A stretch of DNA of 64,000 nucleotides from Panagrolaimus kolymaensis (Eukaryota > Nematoda > Chromadorea > Rhabditida > Panagrolaimidae): NCBI GenBank assembly GCA_028622995.1, contig JAJQJQ010000036.1, positions 1,302,001-1,366,000 of the forward strand, given 5' to 3'. The notes below the pieces were generated by a model. That model was not told the origin of the DNA, searched no databases, and saw only the letters and a list, made by a program, of their open reading frames with translations. Shown here in pieces: positions 22,856 through 34,357 of this stretch (position 1 is its first letter; each line of letters begins with the position of its first letter). A program made the translations under genes and the position numbers.

Positions 22856-22914
22856 GACCACACAAAAATTAAAAACTTTTCACGCATGTCGTGTGAAAAA
22901 AAGAGTTAGCTACA
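22856..22914 (+). promoter_or_regulatory. conserved upstream block of receptor 5
   Basis: GACCACAC, then AACTTTTCACGCATGTCGTG, then GTTAGCT. It is the same order of words as upstream of receptors 6-8, with the core about 165 bases before the start codon. Confidence 0.6.
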
Positions 22915-23057
22915 GTTCGATTAAAAAAATTTTTTTTTTCTAAAACGCGAAAGATTTTTTTTTTTAATATGAAAAAAACGCGTATATAATTCTTAAGCTT
23001 TGTGTATAAATAATAGTCATTTCCTCCAATATACAGTTTATTTTCATTTTTCTTAAT

Positions 23058-24190
23058 ATGGTTAAGTTTAACATATCTACCGTAGCCACTCATATTGCAA
23101 TTTTACTTAATGGTTTTTTGATTTGGTTAATCCGCAAAAAATCTGGGGAATCATTGGAAAGTTATCGAAAAATACTGTACCTTGGAGCTATCTTTGATTT
23201 TGTATTCGTAATTTTTGGTGCTATGACAAAAGGGAAACAAGCTTATTCAAAGGATTTTGTTCATGATTTTATGGTCATCGATGGATGGATAGCTTTCGCT
23301 GGAAGGCCCTTTGATTATGTTATTCCAATTTTTGCTGTATATTTTACATATTCTTCGATGACCATTGCTTGTGTGCAATTTGTTTATAGATTCTTTCTTA
23401 TTTTTTGGTAAGCTTTTTTATTTAAATAAAAGAAAAAAGTTTTGGCTTAAATTTATAAGTACCTCAATATTTTGTTTTAGTAACTATACTCTTGGAATCA
23501 CAGAATTCTGTGGTTTAGTTGGTTTGGCACTTTTCTTTCCTTTGTATTTTTTAATTGCATATTTAATTTATTATTCTCCAAAACCAAATCAACAAGAAAT
23601 TTATGGACAAATTTTAAGTGAAACTATTAATGAAAATGTTACGAATGTTAGTTTTCTTGTCACAACAACGGTAAATAATTATTTATAAATCAAAAAGTAC
23701 TATTTCCTGTTATTTTAAGACAAACACCTTCGGTAGCACCGATACAATATACACGGCTGCTCTATCATTTGGAAGTGTTGGAATAATTATTTTTTGCTCT
23801 TCGGCAGTAGTTTACAAACTTTGGAAACATTCAAAAAATTTTGGTACCGCCGATCGAAAAGTTCAAAATCAAGTTAGCGTTGTTTTGCTTTGCGAAGTAC
23901 TGTAAAATTTGGACAAATGAATGGAAAATAACTGTTCCATATTTTTTCAGGCTATGGTTCCATTTTGGACAATGGTAATTCCATTCAATTTTTTAAGTTA
24001 TCTCGCTCAAGCTTTTCCATGGTTTCCTTCAGTTTTTACTTTAATCAGTGGATTTTGTCCTTTATTAAATCCAATCGTAAAAATGTTTGTTATTCCACCT
24101 TTCCGAAGAACCATCATCGGAAAATTTACTGGTCGTGATCATGTTTCGGTTGCTGCTGTTGTTGTGATAAGTAGTGGGGCACGTCGATAA
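23058..24190 (+). CDS. nematode seven-helix chemoreceptor 5 (Str/Srd-like)
   Basis: Exons 23058-23407, 23481-23670, 23720-23896 and 23951-24190; 318 residues. First member of a head-to-tail set (receptors 5-8) with starts spaced 2.1-2.3 kb apart. Helix 4 reads GLVGLALFFPLYFLIAYLIY. Intron 2 uses the less common acceptor TTTTAAG. The segment 23828-23997 (end of exon 3, intron 3, start of exon 4) is identical to the inverted segment 15989-16158 of receptor 3. Helix 7 is SGFCPLLNPIVKMFVIPPFR and the tail is short and Val/Ser-rich. Confidence 0.85.
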
Positions 24191-25328
24191 TGTTGTTTAT
24201 GTTAATTTGCTAAAATGTACAAATTTACAACAACAACAAAAAAACATCCTTTGTTAATTTGTAAATATATTTTTCCTTCATCTGTAATTTTATATTTCTG
24301 TTTCAAAAAAGCTGTTCATTTTATTATTATTTAAAAAAAAATAATATACCGGCAACATATATCATAAAATAAAGAATAAAACTAATTATCAAAAATGCAA
24401 AAATAAAAAATCTTATTATTTTAAATCTTTATTATTTTACATTTTTGTTATTTATCTGTATGCATTTTGAATAATTAATAGTCATTTTGTCAATCACGTC
24501 TCGAGCTGGGTGATTAATATACTGTATTCTGGATTTTATATGTAATAAATCGGATTTGGGACAATTTATGGCTTCTTTTATCAAGATTTCCTCCATCACA
24601 GGTTTTTCAAGATTCTCTTTCATAAACGATAAAAAAATTTTTTTACGCAATCATAGCTAATTATATAAATGAAACATGAAGAGAAATTTCTGGAGTATTA
24701 CTCTGGTTTTACAGTGCTTTCGAAACAAAAATTTAAACACTTTTACTTTATACGATATCCAGTTTCATGAACCCATAACCTCTCGTTACAAATATTTTCT
24801 TTTGTTATTTTTTGGTAAATGTCTAGAAGTGTTTTCTTAGCCCAGAGAAATAAGCCATTCAAATGAACAAAAAATGCGTGACCACCGTGGTTAAATAAGT
24901 CCTCATGAAAATAATTCTTTTTTCTATATTAAACGCGATTTCCAAGAATCTTTCCTTTTTTTAAATAAATACTTTTTTGTATTGTTTTGTTTATTATGGT
25001 AAATATTTCTTATATACATAATTTTTTCTTGCGTGTAACTTTTATTTAAATAAATATCAGAAGAAGAAAAAAATGATTAAAGTATAAACTTAAAAAGAAT
25101 GCCTTTTCATAAAAAAAAATTTGATTATAAAAACTAAAAATCCCGACCACACAGAGATACGAAAAAAAAACTTTTCACGCATGGCGTGTAAAGAAAGTTA
25201 GGTGAACTACCAATAAAAATAGTTTATTTAAAACGCAAAGATTTTAGTTAAGAAGAAAAGCCTTTTAAATTTCTTAAACTCATTTTTTAAATAAAAGTCA
25301 TATTTCATTTTCAACATTTAAAAAAAAA
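24191..25328. other. gap between receptors 5 and 6
   Basis: Contains a segment (24544-24600) that recurs at 27029-27085, an upstream block (about 24965-25075) that recurs before receptors 7 and 8, and the receptor 6 promoter block. The minus-strand open frame at 24432-24650 overlaps the repeat and is not supported as a gene. Confidence 0.5.
25144..25209 (+). promoter_or_regulatory. conserved upstream block of receptor 6
   Basis: CGACCACACAGAG, then AACTTTTCACGCATGGCGTG, then TAAAGAAAGTTAGGTGAAC. The core is about 141 bases before the start codon. Confidence 0.6.
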
Positions 25329-26481
25329 ATGGTAAAGTTAAATATTTCTACTGTAGCTACTCATATTGCAATTTTACTTAATGGATTTTTAATTTGGTTA
25401 ATTTGGAAAAAATCGGGAAAGTCGTTAGAAAGTTATCGAAAAATTTTATATCTTGGTGCTATTTTTGATTTTATTTTTGTAATTATTGGGTCATTATCAA
25501 AAGGATCGCAGGCGTATTCCAAGGATTTTGTACTTGATTTTATGGTAATTAATGGTTGGTCTGCTTATATTGGAAGGCCGTTTGATTATGTAATTCCCAT
25601 TTGTGCCGTATATATTTCGTATTCATCTATGACAATTGCATGTATCCAATTTGTTTTTAGATTTTTTCTTATTTGTTGGTACGTTTTCTGATTACTAATA
25701 TTATATTTAAAAAATGATCTTTTTTAGTAACTACACTCTCGGAATCAAAGCATTTTGTGGTTTAGTTGGATTAGCGCTTTTCTTTCCCGCGTATTTTTTA
25801 ATTGCTTATTTAATTTATTATTCTCCAAAACCAAATCAACAAGAAATTTATGGACAAATTTTAAATGAAATTCTTAATGAAAATGTTACTAGTTTTCTTG
25901 TTACTGAAACGGTAAATAATAATTGTTAAAATAAATGTCAAAAATATATCAAATATTATTTAGACATACACCTTTGGCAGTGCTGATACCATAATGACTG
26001 CTGCGATATCATTTGGAAGTTTTGGGATAATTATTTTTTGTTCGGTGGCTGTTGTTTACAAACTTTGGAAGCATTCAAAAAATTTCTCTACCGCCGATCG
26101 AAAAGTGCAAAATCAAGTTAGCATTGTTTTATTTTGCGAGGTAAAATTTGCATATTTTTGGGATTTTATGAGTCTGATATTATTTTTCAGGCAATGGTTC
26201 CATTTTGGACAATGGTAATTCCATTCAATTTTTTAAGCTACCTTGTTCAAGCTTTTCCGTGGTTTCCTTCGGTGTTTTCATTAATCAGCGGATTTTGTCC
26301 TGTTTTAAATCCGATTGTTAAAATTTTTGTGATTCCACCATTTCGAAGAACCATCATTGGAAAATTTTTTGGAACTGAGAATTCTTTTGTCGTTGTTACG
26401 ATTAGTAGTGTGGCGACACATACTGGACCAAGTCGAATGCAACCAGGCACGACGCGCCCTGTAGTAAGGGCATCGAGGTAA
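25329..26481 (+). CDS. nematode seven-helix chemoreceptor 6 (Str/Srd-like)
   Basis: Exons 25329-25678, 25728-25911, 25964-26140 and 26191-26481; 333 residues. Same architecture as its neighbours, with a longer cytosolic tail than receptors 1-5: FFGTENSFVVVTISS followed by a Pro/Arg/Thr-rich end (THTGPSRMQPGTTRP), a feature shared with receptor 7 and, loosely, receptor 8. Helix 7 is SGFCPVLNPIVKIFVIPPFR. Intron 3 is closely related to that of receptor 4. Confidence 0.85.
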
Positions 26482-27646
26482 AAAAATAAAATATAAATAT
26501 ACCGTTTCTTTCCATTTTTTAAATATTCTTTTGTCTCCTGTAATTTAATGAATCTGTTTTTAAAATAGCAAAACAAATTTTTTTCTGTTTACTATACCAT
26601 TATTTTATTTTGTTAATAAACTTTCTATGAAAAATAAATACATATGGATCATAAAATAAAGAATAAAACTAATTATCATAAAATGCAACAAAAAAATCTT
26701 TTTTATTTTACATATTTGTTATTTATGTGTTTGCTTTTGATTGATTAATAATCATATAGTAAATTTCGAATCGGGCTCTATTTTTGATGCAAAAAGTACA
26801 CCTATTTAAGCTAATAATTTTAGCTTTTTTTTTTTGCCGATGTTTTCCACTCCTTCCTGGAATTATTAACCAATTTTGTATTTTTTTGCTAAAGTTTTCT
26901 AAACTTTATGTATTATTTCGTTAGTACATCATGAAAAAAAACTATTTAATTGAAAATTCCTTCCTCCACAAAACAAAAACACGCCACTTTGTTATAAAAA
27001 TAAATATACTGAGTTCATTTTTTTTGGTTAATAAATCGGATATTGAGCAATTATGACTATTTTCATCAAGATTTTCTATCAACTATGGTTTTTTTGACAC
27101 AAGCCCTTTCAAATTCTATAAAAAACTTTCATCGCAAAAATAGCTTATAAAAATTGGGTAATGAAGCAAAAGTTCCTTAAGGAAACTTTAAGAATTTTTA
27201 CATATGTTATAATATGATTACAAATTAATTGAACTCTTACCCTCTTCAAGAAAAAATATTTTTTGTATTCCTTTGTTTATTATGGTCAATATTTCTTATA
27301 TACATTTTTTCCTTGCGTGTAACTTTTATTTAAATAAATATCAGAAGAAAAAAACGATTAAAGTATAAACTTAAAAAACTTGTAAAAAGTATTTCCAAAT
27401 TTTTTTTTTGAAAAATAATTCTTTAAATTCCGACCACACAGAGAAAAGAGCAAAAAACTTTTCACGCATGCCGTGTAAAGGAAGTTAGCTGAACTTCCGA
27501 TTATTAAACCTTTAACCTTTTATTTTAAACTCAAAGATTTTTGTTTAAAAAAACCCTTTTTAAAAATTCTTAAATTCATCGTATAAATATAAACAAATCT
27601 TCAACACAACACCCATTCATTTTTTGTTGTTTACCTTTTTTTAAAT
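26482..27646. other. gap between receptors 6 and 7
   Basis: Duplicated intergenic material (27029-27085 and about 27253-27348) and the receptor 7 promoter block; no exon. Confidence 0.5.
27431..27507 (+). promoter_or_regulatory. conserved upstream block of receptor 7
   Basis: CGACCACACAGAG, then AACTTTTCACGCATGCCGTG, then TAAAGGAAGTTAGCTGAAC and TTCCGATTATT. The CACGCATGCCGTG core is a near-palindrome and lies about 172 bases before the start codon. Confidence 0.65.
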
Positions 27647-28806
27647 ATGGTGAAATTTAATATTTCTACCGTAGCAACTCATATTGCAATTTTACTTAAT
27701 GGATTTTTAATTTGGCTGATTTGGAAAAAATCTGGAAAATCATTAGAAAGTTATCGAAAAATTTTATATCTTGGAGCTATTTTTGATTTTATTTTTGTTA
27801 TTATTGGGGTAATGACAAAAGGAGCAGTGGCATACTCAAAAGATTTTGTTCACGATTTCCTTGTTATTAATGGTTGGTCAGCTTTTTTTGGTAGTCCATT
27901 TGATTATATTATTGCGTGCCTTTCGGTTTATGTTTCGTATTCTTCGATGACAATTGCAAGTGTACAATTTGTTTATCGATTTTTTCTAATTTGCTTGTAA
28001 GTTTTTGACAAAACTTAATTTTGTTAAACAATAATTATCTTTTTAGTAACTATACTCTTGGAATCGCAGAATTCTGTGGTTTAGTTATTTTGGCACTTTT
28101 CTTTCCCCTTTATTTTTTAATTGCATATTTAATTTATTATTCTCCAAAGCCAAATCAACAAGAAATTTATGGACCAATTTTAAGTAAAATTCTTAATAGC
28201 AATGAAACTAATAGTTTTATCGTTACATCTACGGTAAATTATTTTACTAAATGAAACTGCTAAAACCTGTTTTTTTAGACAAACACTTATGGTTCTACCG
28301 ATACCATAATGACAGCTGCAATATCAATTGTCAGTTTTGGAATAATAATTTTCTGTTCTTCAGCGGTGGTTTACAAACTGTGGAAACATTCAAAAAATTT
28401 CTCTACCGCCGATCGAAAAGTTCAAAATCAAGTTAGCATAGTTTTATTTTGCGAGGTATTGTAAAATTTTGTATAAATTTAATTTCCCCTTTAACACATT
28501 TTATTATAGGCGATGGTTCCATTTATAACTATGATAATTCCTTTCAACTTTTTAAGTGCTCTTGCTCAAGCTTTTCCATGGTTCCCTTCGATTTTTACTC
28601 AAATTAGCGGATTTTGCCCTGTATTAAATCCAATCGTAAAAATTATTGTTATTCCACCATTTCGAAGAACTATCATAGGAAAATTTTTTGGAACCGATAA
28701 TTCTTCCGTTGTTGTTACGATTAGTAGTGTGTCGACGACACATACTGGACCAAGTCGTCGAATGCAACCAGTCGCAGTGCGATATGGAGTAAGGGAATCC
28801 CGGTGA
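27647..28806 (+). CDS. nematode seven-helix chemoreceptor 7 (Str/Srd-like)
   Basis: Exons 27647-27996, 28047-28233, 28279-28455 and 28510-28806; 336 residues, the longest of the set. Exon 1 gives exactly the same 117 residues as receptor 3. Exon 4 differs from receptor 3 in helix 6 (FITMIIPFNFLSALAQAFPW) and has the extended THTGPSRRMQP tail of the receptor 6 type. The FVYRFF end of helix 3 occupies the position of the DRY-like motif in this superfamily. Confidence 0.85.
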
Positions 28807-29791
28807 AGAAGAAAAAGTAAATAAAAATAAAAACTATTCTTTCTTTATATTTTAAAAATATATATTTTTATGTCTTCGTTAATTTAACGTATCTGCTTCA
28901 AAAAACAATAAAAGCTGTTTCATTTTTTATCATATTTTATTATTTTTACAAAAGTTTTATGAAAAAATTATATAATAAACCGCCAACATTTTTCTTAAAA
29001 TAAATAAAGAATTAAATTTATTAGGAAAAATGCAAAGAAAAATCTGTTTTTTATAAACTTTTTAAATTATTCGTTTATGTTATAAATGTGTTTTTTATTA
29101 TTATTAATAAATATTCAATCATATTATCACTTTTTCCACCGATCTCTCAAAGAATCAATCCTAGCATATAAAAACCAATACAAATGTTATTATTTAATAT
29201 CCCAGGGCATTTTCCTTATTTTTATTGTTATTAATTGTTTTTATATTTGTTTACTTTTTAAATACATAAATTGCTTCGTTGCTTTTTTTTGTGTTCTCTT
29301 TTAGCATCAAGGATCATGTTGAGGAGGTCTGGGCTCCAAAAAGTCCCCACACACAAAAATATTTGTTTTTTGTTTTAAAGATTAAACGCAATTTCCATGA
29401 ATCTTTTGACATTTTAAATAAATACTTTTTTTTATATTCTTTTGTTTATTTTTGGTAAATATTTCTTGATACTTCTTTTCTTGCGTGTAACTTTACATAT
29501 TTAAAAAGATTGGACACAAGTAAAGTATACAAACATTTAAAAAATATTTCCTAATTTTTTTGAGGTCAAAAAAATCTATAAAACCCGACCACACAAAGCT
29601 ACGAAGAAAAAAATAAATACTTTTCGCGCATGCCGTGTAAAGGAAGTTAGCTGAACTGAAAATTAAAACACAATTTGTTTAACGAAACTACTCTTTTTTG
29701 TTAAGAAAAATGTCCTTTAAAAAATTCTAAAACTCATTGTATAAATAAAAAGGAATTTTTTCCCACGACATCCATTATTCTTTTATTCAAT
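28807..29791. other. gap between receptors 7 and 8
   Basis: Duplicated upstream DNA (about 29417-29505) and the receptor 8 promoter block; no exon seen. Confidence 0.5.
29586..29658 (+). promoter_or_regulatory. conserved upstream block of receptor 8
   Basis: CGACCACACAAAG, then ACTTTTCGCGCATGCCGTG, then TAAAGGAAGTTAGCTGAAC. The core is about 155 bases before the start codon. Confidence 0.65.
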
Positions 29792-30951
29792 ATGGTGAAG
29801 TGGAATATTTCTACTGTAGCGACTCACATCGCTATTTTACTTAATGGATTTCTGATTTGGTTAATATGGAAAAAATCTGGAAAATCATTGGCAAGTTATC
29901 GAAAAATTTTATATCTTGGTGCAATCTTTGATTTTGAATTTGTTATTATTGGTGTATTGACTAAAGGGCAACAAGCTTATTCAAAGGATTTCGTCTATGC
30001 TTTTATGGTAATTAATGGTTGGTCATCATACATTGGAAGGCCATTTGATTATGTGATTGCATGTATTTCGGTTTATAATTCGTATGCTTCGATGACAATA
30101 GCATCCATTCAATTTGTTTTTAGATTTTTCCTCATTTGTTGGTAAGTTAGTTAACTTTGTGACAAATTTAAATTTTATTAAATAAATTTATGACAATTTT
30201 TCAGTAACTATACTCTCGGAATCAAAGAATTCTGTGGTTTAGTGGGTTTAGCACTTTTCTTTCCACTTTATTTTTTAGTCGTCCGTTTAATTTATTATTC
30301 TCCTAAACCAAATCAAGAAGAAATTTATGGACCCATTTTAAGCGCGGCTATTAATGACAATTCTACTAATAATTTTATTGTTGCTCAAGCGGTAAAATTT
30401 TTAAAAATAAATATTTATGTATCAAATCTTATTAAAACGAGCTCCTTTTAGGCAAACACTAATGGTAGTAGCGATGCAATAATGGCAGCTGCGATATCAA
30501 TTGGAAGTTTTGGAATAATTATTTTTTGTTCGGTGGCTGTAATTTATAAACTTTGGAAGCATTCAAAAAATTTCTCTACCGCTGATCGAAAAGTGCAAAA
30601 CCAAGTTAGCATAGTTTTATTTTGCGAGGTACTGTAAAATTCTCACAATTTTATGTGTAAATTTACCTTTCCAAATTTTTTCAGGCGTTGGTTCCACTTA
30701 TTACTATGGTGATTCCATTAAATTTTTTAAGTGCTCTCAGTAAAGTTCTCCCATGGTTTCCATCTATTTTTAATCAAATTAGCGGATTTTGTCCTGTTTT
30801 AAATCCTATCGTAAAAATTTTCGTAATCCCACCATTTCGAAGAACAATTTTTGGAAAAATTATTGGTTTGGATGATACTTCTTCTGTTGTTATGACAAAT
30901 GCTGGGAAACATGGGGTTCAACCTGGCCCAATCCGTCCTGCAATAAGATAG
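29792..30951 (+). CDS. nematode seven-helix chemoreceptor 8 (Str/Srd-like)
   Basis: Exons 29792-30141, 30205-30391, 30452-30628 and 30685-30951; 326 residues. Last of the tandem set. It is the most diverged of receptors 5-8 in the extracellular parts (YAFMVINGWSSYIGRPFDYV; exon-2 loop SAAINDNSTNNF with an N-glycosylation-like NST), as expected where ligands act, while the cytosolic KNFSTADRKVQNQVSIVLFC segment is conserved. The tail ends VQPGPIRPAIR. Confidence 0.85.
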
Positions 30952-31287
30952 TCCCTGTGAAAATAAAAATTAAAAAAACTCATTATATCTCTTTAAATAA
31001 ACCAAAAAAAGATGTTCCAATTTTTCATCATTATTTTCTTTTTATTTTTTTTAATAACAAAAATTTTGTTTAAAAATAAGAAAACACATGTTTATTATAA
31101 AATATTATATTTATTATTCTCATTAAATAAATATACTCAAAATTAGTCTTTTACAGAATTTTAAATACAAAACTTTAAACATATAATGGAAATTAATAAA
31201 CCCCAAAAAGAATACCAAAAAGAAAATATTTATGAATCGAACTCATCAATTTTTTTTTTTGTTTTGTTTTATGCTTCTTCTTTTCTT
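30952..31287. other. converging 3' flanks
   Basis: AT-rich 3' region of receptor 8 (plus) and of the small secreted gene (minus). No gene seen. Confidence 0.45.
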
Positions 31288-31608
31288 TTAATAACATGCA
31301 GCTGCAGCATTGGCATCAGCAATATTTTTAGCAATATATTTTGCATCATCACAAGCTTTTTTAGCTACAGCTTTAGTGGCATCAGCTGAATTCCATGCTA
31401 TTTGAGCGGCTTTATCACATGCTGCTTCAGCGTTAACTCGAGCAAGCTCGGATGCAGCTAAAGTATCAAAGCAGTTTGCTGCATCAACCTAATAACTTTG
31501 TATAAAAAATTATTTATAACGCAAAAAACTTACTTTTGACGGATAAATTGATAAAAGAGCCATCATTGAAATGAAAATAACAATAGTTTTTGAAGCGGTG
31601 GCGAACAT
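31288..31608 (-). CDS. small secreted alanine-rich protein
   Basis: Two minus-strand exons, 31608-31534 and 31488-31288, 91 residues. Exon 1 is a signal peptide (MFATASKTIVIFISMMALLS) ending near the splice site. The mature part of about 65 residues is roughly one third Ala with Lys/Asp/Asn and has four Cys (ANCFD, AACDK, KACDD, AACY), so two disulfides are possible. Repeated AxxAxxxA spacing (DATKAVAKKACDDAKYIAKN) predicts amphipathic helices. I know no family; alanine-rich Cys-paired helices occur in some ice-binding and surface-coat proteins, but that is only an analogy. An ordinary GTAAGT donor and TTATTAG acceptor bound the intron. Confidence 0.7.
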
Positions 31609-32640
31609 AATTTAATTTTGCTTTGGGAAAAGAGAAAAATATGGTTTAATATTGTAAGTATTTTTTCCGAAAGTATTTATACGAAAAAAAAGATTACTTT
31701 TTAAAAATAGGTTTAAAAGCTTAGAGTTTATAAACGAATTAACTTTTGAAATTCCCAACGTTCGTTTGTTTGTTATTGTCAAAAAACAAAGTTTTGGTAA
31801 AAATTTTATTGAAAAATAAAACTAAACTCTCGAGAAACGTGAATGGTTTCTATTGTTCGCCACCAAAAAAGTTTTTCATAAACCTTTCGATGACAAAAGA
31901 AAGATTTTTTTATTCATCTTCTGTTTCTCTGAACTCTCTCAATTTTTTAAATCCTATTTTTTTTTAAAAAGGCAATGTTGATTTATAAAAATTTTTTTTA
32001 AATATTTTCGAAATCATCGATGTTTGTTGTTTTTTTGTTATGGGTTGAGAATTACTTTTTATTGTATTCAAAAAAACCTGTATTTTTTGTTTAGTTCATC
32101 AATGTTTTTAGTTTCTTCGCTGTTTTTTTTTTATTATTATTTGAACAGACCTTTTAAAATCAAAGCGTCCCTATTTTTTTTTATAGCACAAGACAATCGA
32201 ATCTGTGATCGAAGAAAAATTTGCAAAAAAAAAAAATGCATACAAAAAAAACTGCGCTTAAAACCATCAAATTCGTCATGTCATAAAAGCTCTGTTGCTG
32301 ATTTTTTTTAGTTTAACTTTTCCATTTCTTTTTCACCTCTCCAGGCATATCGAGCTCTCAGTTAAGGTCAACACTAAAATAAATGCAACGAAGAAAAAAA
32401 AACAGACTTGCTCTCATTCGCGCCAATTTTTTCCTTTTCCTTTCTGCCTCTCATGTTTTTTTGGTTTTGAGTTGCATTTTTTTTTTTTGTTAAAAACAGG
32501 CAAGGCACAGATTGACATTGCCCCAAAGTTATAGCTTTAAGGAATAATCTCGTGTTTTTTTCTTGCCTTTTTACATTTTTTCATGAGTCTCACTTTATCT
32601 CCCTCTAATTTATTTTGTTGTTGCCTTTTAGCAAAGTTCA
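31609..32640. other. divergent spacer, low complexity
   Basis: Poly-A/T-rich spacer between diverging genes. Open frames here are low-complexity and lack splice support. Confidence 0.4.
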
Positions 32641-34167
32641 ATGAAGTCAAAAACCTCCTCCTTGTCATCATTTTTTCCTTTGCTTGAACTTCCTTCACCC
32701 ATTTTAACTCGGTTTATTTCTTTACTTCCTTCCGATGATGCAGAAGAACTTTCAAAAAGTTGTAAAACACTAAACTGGCTTGTAAGAATTTATGGTTATA
32801 AAACGGTTGAAAATTTGGTTATTCATGGAAAGGTACGGTAATTTTTTTTAATCTAATTTTTGGTTTAATAGCAAAGAAATTGAAAAAAAGGATGAAAAAC
32901 TAAAATTATTTTTTTGTTACAATTTCCAAAATTGTTAGTTGAATTTTCTGAATATTAGTATTTAGGGTTGTTTTCGAAGCTCAAACGCTAAATTTAATTT
33001 GTTTTCTTGCAAAAATGAATGTATTTTGGTTTGAACCACAAAAAGTCATTTGAAAATAAATTTTTTCTTTTTTCCCCAAAAGAAACCTTTTTTTGAAATT
33101 TTTTTAAGAAATTTGCTAACTTTTTCTTCTTCTTTGAAGCCAATGTAAAATTTTTTTTACTGTCTTCGTAAAACCAAAATTAAAAAACAAAAAATTATAA
33201 TAAAAATAATTTTTTAGAAATTTTGAAAGGTTTAAAACAAAATTTTTGCTTTCGAAGACTATATTTTTTTTTCAATTTTAATCACAAACTCAAACTTTTT
33301 TAGGAATTGGCTTCGGATGTAACAGGTTTCAGCGCAAATTTATCGTCATCCTATAATAATCTCAAACTATCAGTGACTGATCCAACTTTTGAAAAAAAAG
33401 TTAAAAACACTATTGTTAAAGGAAAACTAACCCTCATTAACGTTGATAAAGGTTTACTAACAAAACTAACTACTACAAAAAAATTTGGAGTTGCATTGGA
33501 AATTAATTCCATTTGTGTTTTAAACTCTGAATTAAGTTTGGAAGATTTTCAAATAATTTTAAGATTAAAAAGAAAGCTAAAAGTCGTTGAATTTCAGAGG
33601 GTAAGTATTTTTCCATTAATTTCATTTTCAGATGCGCTGAAATTAACTCAAAGTTCGTATCATGTTCAGTAAGTTTTTTGTTATAGTTTTTTGCCACCAA
33701 AGTTCTAAAAAAATTTGCGTAAAAATTTTTGCTAAAAAACCTATTTTTTGAGTTTTACTGAATTCTAATTTATTTATAACTCCAGAATTTTTTTTTCAGT
33801 TTGGATATTTCTAATATGAAATTCCACCCGGTTGACCCAATTTCCGATTTACTCCAATGGCAAAGATCAGCAACAACACCCTTCCATCATTTGACCCTCC
33901 GCTTTCCATCCCATGGATTTAGCATGGATAAATTTATGGAATTTCATAAAGTTAGTTAGTTTTTTAAAAAAAAAAATTTCTGTGAAGCAACAAATTAAAA
34001 AATTAAAATCTTTTTAGCAACTTCGAACAATTCCGTTGACAACCCAATTGATATTTAATGAATTCATTAATGTATCCTGGAATTTCCAGACAGAACTATA
34101 TTTTTTAAGAATAAATCGAAAACCAAGAATTCTGCGTTCCCATGGAGCCAGTATAATAATGTTTTAA
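32641..34167 (+). CDS. F-box protein
   Basis: Exons 32641-32832, 33304-33668, 33800-33950 and 34018-34167; 285 residues. The N-terminal F-box is LLELPSPILTRFISLLPSDD, continuing into ELSKSCKTLNWLVRIY (residues about 14-50); F-boxes bind Skp1 and bring substrates to an SCF ubiquitin ligase. The remaining 230 residues are a strand/helix alternation like the fast-evolving substrate-binding part of nematode F-box proteins (FTH/DUF38 type) but without a motif I can name. An alternative 31-base intron inside exon 2 (33601-33631) would break the reading, so the unspliced form is preferred. Neighbouring genes encode another F-box-like family. Confidence 0.7.
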
Positions 34168-34357
34168 TAAAAAGAATTGTAGATTAGAATGTAAAAAATA
34201 TTTTGAGTAATTACTAAAGTTTTAAACCCTAATAATGCTAATAATTTTTAATAATAAAATAAAATAATTTTTCCTTTATCTTTTGACCAAATAGAAAAAA
34301 AACAAATTCAAAAAAAAACAGTGGATAAAATGAAAAAGAAAATGAAAAATGTATAAA

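Larger units (their letters stand above)
21667..23057. other. gap between the GLD-2-like gene and receptor 5
   Basis: AT-rich; holds the second copy of the upstream repeat (22559-22607) and the receptor 5 promoter block. No exon is supported. Confidence 0.45.

Noticed and set aside
24432..24650. 72-codon minus-strand open frame between receptors 5 and 6
   Set aside because: Overlaps a duplicated intergenic segment whose second copy (27.03 kb) is not open in that frame.
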